Positions 61,140 to 64,000 of a DNA stretch of 64,000 nucleotides are shown in pieces. Numbering within the stretch: position 1 is the stretch's first letter; every line of letters begins with the position of its first letter. The DNA is from Acidimicrobiaceae bacterium (lineage in GTDB: Bacteria > Actinomycetota > Acidimicrobiia > Acidimicrobiales > Aldehydirespiratoraceae). The translations under genes and the position numbers were made by a program. The stretch covers positions 85,352-149,351 of the forward strand of contig VXTM01000009.1 in assembly GCA_009837445.1 (NCBI GenBank). The letters are read 5' to 3'. Below the pieces are notes generated by a model, which searched no databases, had not been told where the DNA came from, and saw only the letters and a program-made list of their open reading frames with translations.

Positions 61140-62339
61140 TCAGGCCGACCGCAGAGCCTCAGTGGGCGACACCCGGGCGGCCCGGATCGCCGGGTACAGG
61201 CCCGCCACCGCCCCGATCGCCAGTGACGCCCCGATTCCGCCCAGCAGCGCCGCGAGCGGCACGATCACCCGCCATCCCTGCAGGGTCGAATAGGCGTAGG
61301 TGACGCCGACCCCCAGGAGAATCCCCGAGGCACCGCCCAGGAACGCGAGCGTGAGAGCCTCGGTGAGGAACTGCCGACGGATGTGGGCCCGGGTCGCGCC
61401 GATGGCACGGCGCAGGCCGATCTCGCCGCGGCGCTCAACGACCCCCATCACCATGACATTGGCGATCCCGATACCACCGACGAGAAGCGCCACCGCCCCC
61501 AGGCCCAGGAAGAGCCCGGTGAAGGAGCTCTCGGCCGCAGCCTGCGCCTCCAGCAGGTCCGACGGTCGGCTGATCTGCACCTCCTCGGGGTTCTCGGGAT
61601 CGACAGTCGCTGCCAGCACATCACGCGTCTCGTCGATGTACTTCTCGTCGACGCGGAGGTACATGCGGGACGGGGCCAGGTCCACGTCATAGAAGCGCTC
61701 GGCCGCGGCGTCCCCGACCAGCACGGCCCGGTCGAGGTCGGCGGCCAGAGCGAAGGGCTCCAGCACCCCTTGGACCTCCACCCATCGCCCGCCGACATAG
61801 AGCATCACCGGCGGGTCGAGGCTGCGAATCCCGAGACGCGCGGCGGCAACCGATCCCACCACGGCCGCGGGATAGCTCCGGGTGGCTTCGGTGAGGAAAG
61901 AGCCGTGGGCCACGCCGCCGTTGAGGGTGTGCACCAGGCTCGGATCGGTGCCGAAGACCTGGATGCCGCCGGTGAGGTCGGCCGGCACCAGATCGTTGCG
62001 ATACGCGCCCGCGTCGATGGAGTACACCGCAGAGGCTGCCTCCACGGTGGCGACGCGGCCGACCCGCTGGATGGCAGTCTCTGGCAGCGCGGCATCACCT
62101 GCGCCGAAACCGGTGCCGGCCTCGATGGTCAACAGGTTGGTGCCCAGCGCGGTGATCTTGTCCAGTAACGCCGACTTCGACGATTCCGACAGGCCCAGGA
62201 CGCCGACCAGCGACGCGATGCCGATGGCGATGCCGAGGGCTGAGAGGGTCGAGCGGAGCTTGCGGGCGGCCAGGGATCGGAGCCCGACCCGCACCGCCTC
62301 CGAGGGCTTCAGCCGGCTCGGCTCGACGGGTGCGGTCAC
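61140..62339 (-). CDS. MacB/FtsX-type ABC transporter permease
   Basis: A 399-residue permease. One N-terminal membrane helix (LRSTLSALGIAIGIASLVGVLGLSES) is followed by a large extracytoplasmic MacB periplasmic-core-like domain (about 50-265). Three C-terminal helices include the VVERRGEIGLRRAIGATRAHIRRQFLTEALTLAFLGG coupling segment. This is the FtsX/MacB family, which moves lipids, peptides or antibiotics outward. It overlaps the ATPase gene by 4 bp and belongs with the adaptor gene further right. Confidence 0.9.
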   Translation of the reverse strand: MTAPVEPSRLKPSEAVRVGLRSLAARKLRSTLSALGIAIGIASLVGVLGLSESSKSALLDKITALGTNLLTIEAGTGFGAGDAALPETAIQRVGRVATVEAASAVYSIDAGAYRNDLVPADLTGGIQVFGTDPSLVHTLNGGVAHGSFLTEATRSYPAAVVGSVAAARLGIRSLDPPVMLYVGGRWVEVQGVLEPFALAADLDRAVLVGDAAAERFYDVDLAPSRMYLRVDEKYIDETRDVLAATVDPENPEEVQISRPSDLLEAQAAAESSFTGLFLGLGAVALLVGGIGIANVMVMGVVERRGEIGLRRAIGATRAHIRRQFLTEALTLAFLGGASGILLGVGVTYAYSTLQGWRVIVPLAALLGGIGASLAIGAVAGLYPAIRAARVSPTEALRSA

Positions 62340-63064
62340 GGGACCGACGCCCCGGTGTCTTGCTCGAGCCGTCCGTCGAGGATCTGCAGGCGGCGTGGCA
62401 GCTCCGACGCGATTTGATCGTTGTGGGTTATGACGATGATGGTGCTCCCCTCGTCGTGGAGCGATGCGAAGAGGTCCATCAGGGACTGGGAGGCCGCAGA
62501 GTCGAGGTTGCCGGTTGGCTCGTCAGCCAGGACGAAGGCCGGGTCGTGTACCAGCGCCCTGGCCACCGCGACGCGCTGGGTCTCGCCGCCGGAGAGTTGC
62601 TCGGGCCGGTGCCACATCCGCGCGGCCAGACCGACCCGCTCCAGCACCGCCGCGGCCGCCTCGCGCCTCTCGGGCCGAGAAACGCCGGCGTAGAGAAGCC
62701 CGTTGGCGACGTTGTCGATGACGGGGACGCCCGCCAGAAGGAAGAAGCGCTGGAACACGAACCCGACCCGCCGACCGCGGATCGCGGCGAGGCGGTTGTC
62801 GTCGAGCACCGAGGTGTCGACGCCCTCGATCAGCACCGACCCGCTGGTGGGATTGTCCAGCGTGCCCATGACATGCAGCATTGTGGACTTGCCGCTGCCT
62901 GACGGCCCCGACACCGCCACCATTTCGCCTCTGGAGATCCGCAACGACACCCGGTCCAAGGCAGTCACCGGCGGCGAGCCCGGATACTGCTTGGTCACCT
63001 TGCGCAGCTCGATCGCGGGCGCGTCCGGTTCCAGTGCCGCCAGTGAGGGCCGGGAGCGGATCAC
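62336..63064 (-). CDS. MacB/LolD-type ABC transporter ATP-binding protein
   Basis: A 242-residue ATPase. Walker A is GPSGSGKST (about 54-62), the Q-loop [11 protein letters not shown], the signature [18 protein letters not shown] and Walker [13 protein letters not shown], with His in VITHND. The EPTGNLD wording is typical of the LolD/MacB group. It overlaps the permease and the adaptor genes by 4 bp each, so the three are one operon. Confidence 0.92.
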   Translation of the reverse strand: MIRSRPSLAALEPDAPAIELRKVTKQYPGSPPVTALDRVSLRISRGEMVAVSGPSGSGKSTMLHVMGTLDNPTSGSVLIEGVDTSVLDDNRLAAIRGRRVGFVFQRFFLLAGVPVIDNVANGLLYAGVSRPERREAAAAVLERVGLAARMWHRPEQLSGGETQRVAVARALVHDPAFVLADEPTGNLDSAASQSLMDLFASLHDEGSTIIVITHNDQIASELPRRLQILDGRLEQDTGASVP

Positions 63065-64000
63065 CGCGGGACCACGACGGACGTTCCGGCTGTGAGCTCG
63101 GGGCTGCGGACCTCGACGTCACCGTCGACGAACAGCCCGGTCTCGACGCCGACGAGGCGCACCGAGCCGTCCTCCGTAACAACCTCCACCGCGTAACCGC
63201 CCTCAACGAGGGCCAGCAAGGCAGTGGCCGGGACGACCAGGGCGTCCTCGATGAGCGTCTCGGTGATCTCGACGTCGGTGGTCGCACCGATCCACACCTC
63301 CGAGACGGGTTCGGCGAGAAGGATGGTCACCTCGACTGCGTTCTCGCCCGTCTGGTCGTCGAATACCGGCGAGGGGTTGATGGCGGCGACCACGCCCCCG
63401 ATGTCGGTGCCGTCAGGCAGCTCGACGTTTACGGTGATGCCCTCCGAGACGAGGTCCCGGTCGCTGAGGGGCACAAGCGCGACGACGCGCTGCGTGGTGG
63501 ACATCCGGCCGTCGACGGGTGCCTCGATGACCGTGAGCGACGCCAGGGAGGCTCCGACCGCCAGCTGCTGGCCGACCTCGACTCCCTGGGACCATGATCC
63601 GATCCGCACCGGTCCGACCACGAACACGATGTCGGCCACGCCGACCATCCCGTCGGGATCCTGGCCGGTGGCTCGCTGCCAGTCCGAGACCGCTGCCGCA
63701 GTGGCGTCGTCGAACACTCCGTCCACCGAGAATCCCTCCCGATCGGCATAACCCAGATCGGCGAGGTTCTCCTCCAGCTGGCGTACATCATCACCCTCGA
63801 GGCCGACCGTCATGGTCCGGTAGACGGCCGTGCTGCCGTACATGACGGCGAGCGAGCCCCGTCCTGCGATCAACGCAGCCAGATCAGCTTCGGCACTGGC
63901 GACGGAGGCCTCCGCGCTGGCAACCGACGCTTCGAGCGCCTCGAACTCCTCGGAAGAGTGTCCGGCCATCAAGTCGGCCAGTGCGTCGTCCGCGGCCAGC
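63061..64000 (-). CDS. efflux periplasmic adaptor (HlyD/MacA type) with peptidoglycan-binding domain, 5'-truncated
   Basis: The open frame continues through the right edge (LAADDALADLMAGHSSEEFEA...), so the true start is outside. The visible 313 residues have a coiled-coil remnant of heptads (EASVASAEASVASAEADL), then a peptidoglycan-binding-like unit (LEGDDVRQLEENLADLGYAD, FDDATAAAVSDWQRATG). Beta-barrel segments follow (VFVVGPVRIGSW, LASLTVIEAPVDGRMS) and an adaptor C-terminus (DALVVPATALLALVEGGYAVEVV). It would link the ABC exporter to the cell wall. Such a PG-binding unit is usual for actinobacterial adaptors. Confidence 0.85.
   Translation of the reverse strand, partial: LAADDALADLMAGHSSEEFEALEASVASAEASVASAEADLAALIAGRGSLAVMYGSTAVYRTMTVGLEGDDVRQLEENLADLGYADREGFSVDGVFDDATAAAVSDWQRATGQDPDGMVGVADIVFVVGPVRIGSWSQGVEVGQQLAVGASLASLTVIEAPVDGRMSTTQRVVALVPLSDRDLVSEGITVNVELPDGTDIGGVVAAINPSPVFDDQTGENAVEVTILLAEPVSEVWIGATTDVEITETLIEDALVVPATALLALVEGGYAVEVVTEDGSVRLVGVETGLFVDGDVEVRSPELTAGTSVVVPR

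Overview
The window is a GC-rich chromosomal segment of an actinomycete-type bacterium. The best guess is a member of the Acidimicrobiia or a related deep-branching actinobacterial lineage. This rests on high GC, frequent GTG starts, a menaquinone pathway, an F420-type luciferase-like oxidoreductase, a DUF222/HNH endonuclease of the 13E12 type, and an AddAB-like pair. The lineage is inferred from gene content only. No rRNA, tRNA, CRISPR array, insertion sequence, integrase or phage structural gene was found.

Layout. (1) 1-6.9 kb, minus strand: a menaquinone operon, menF-menD-menH-menC, followed by a histidine phosphatase and a truncated nucleotidyltransferase. The MenF protein carries an extra N-terminal MerR-like helix-turn-helix region. 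(2) 7.0-11.9 kb: a DUF2269 membrane protein, a YibE/F membrane protein, an LLM/F420 oxidoreductase and an exported endonuclease/exonuclease/phosphatase-fold lipoprotein. (3) 11.9-25.2 kb: a defence or accessory island with VapBC, a DUF222-HNH protein, a type I restriction-modification system in the order R-S-M, a DUF2971 protein, a three-gene ubiquitin-like conjugation operon (Ubl, cysteine-less E2, JAB-E1 fusion), a decayed second copy of the hsdM 3' end, and a DUF5131-TcmP pair. The DUF2971/Ubl cargo is much AT-richer than its surroundings and lies between two homologous hsdM 3' ends. This is the strongest candidate in the window for an under-described mobile defence module. (4) 25.2-28.6 kb: small enzymes, including a NUDIX-DUF1445 fusion. 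(5) 28.6-38.1 kb, minus strand: a transport and oxidation cluster. It has an XRE-cupin regulator, two NMT1/THI5-like binding lipoproteins, one ABC permease and ATPase, four tandem isopenicillin-N-synthase-like 2OG-Fe(II) oxygenases, and a deaminase that closely resembles yeast cytosine deaminase. Together they suggest uptake, deamination and oxidation of a pyrimidine base. (6) 38.2-44.9 kb: an AddB-like and AddA-like helicase-nuclease pair. (7) 44.9-59.7 kb: a catabolic and housekeeping stretch with MarR and TetR regulators, two PLP fold-type-II enzymes, two acyl-CoA synthetases, an enoyl-CoA hydratase, MmgE/PrpD, a P450, pseudouridine-5'-phosphate glycosidase, an aminotransferase and a TlpA/DsbB thiol-redox pair. 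(8) 59.8-64.0 kb: an EF-hand-like protein with a toxin-type hydrophobic segment, then a MacAB-like ABC exporter that runs off the right edge.

The genome is compactly organised: many neighbours overlap by 1-11 bp, usually as ATGA or GTGA. No gene-free stretch exceeds about 300 bp except 23050-23418, which holds the hsdM remnant.
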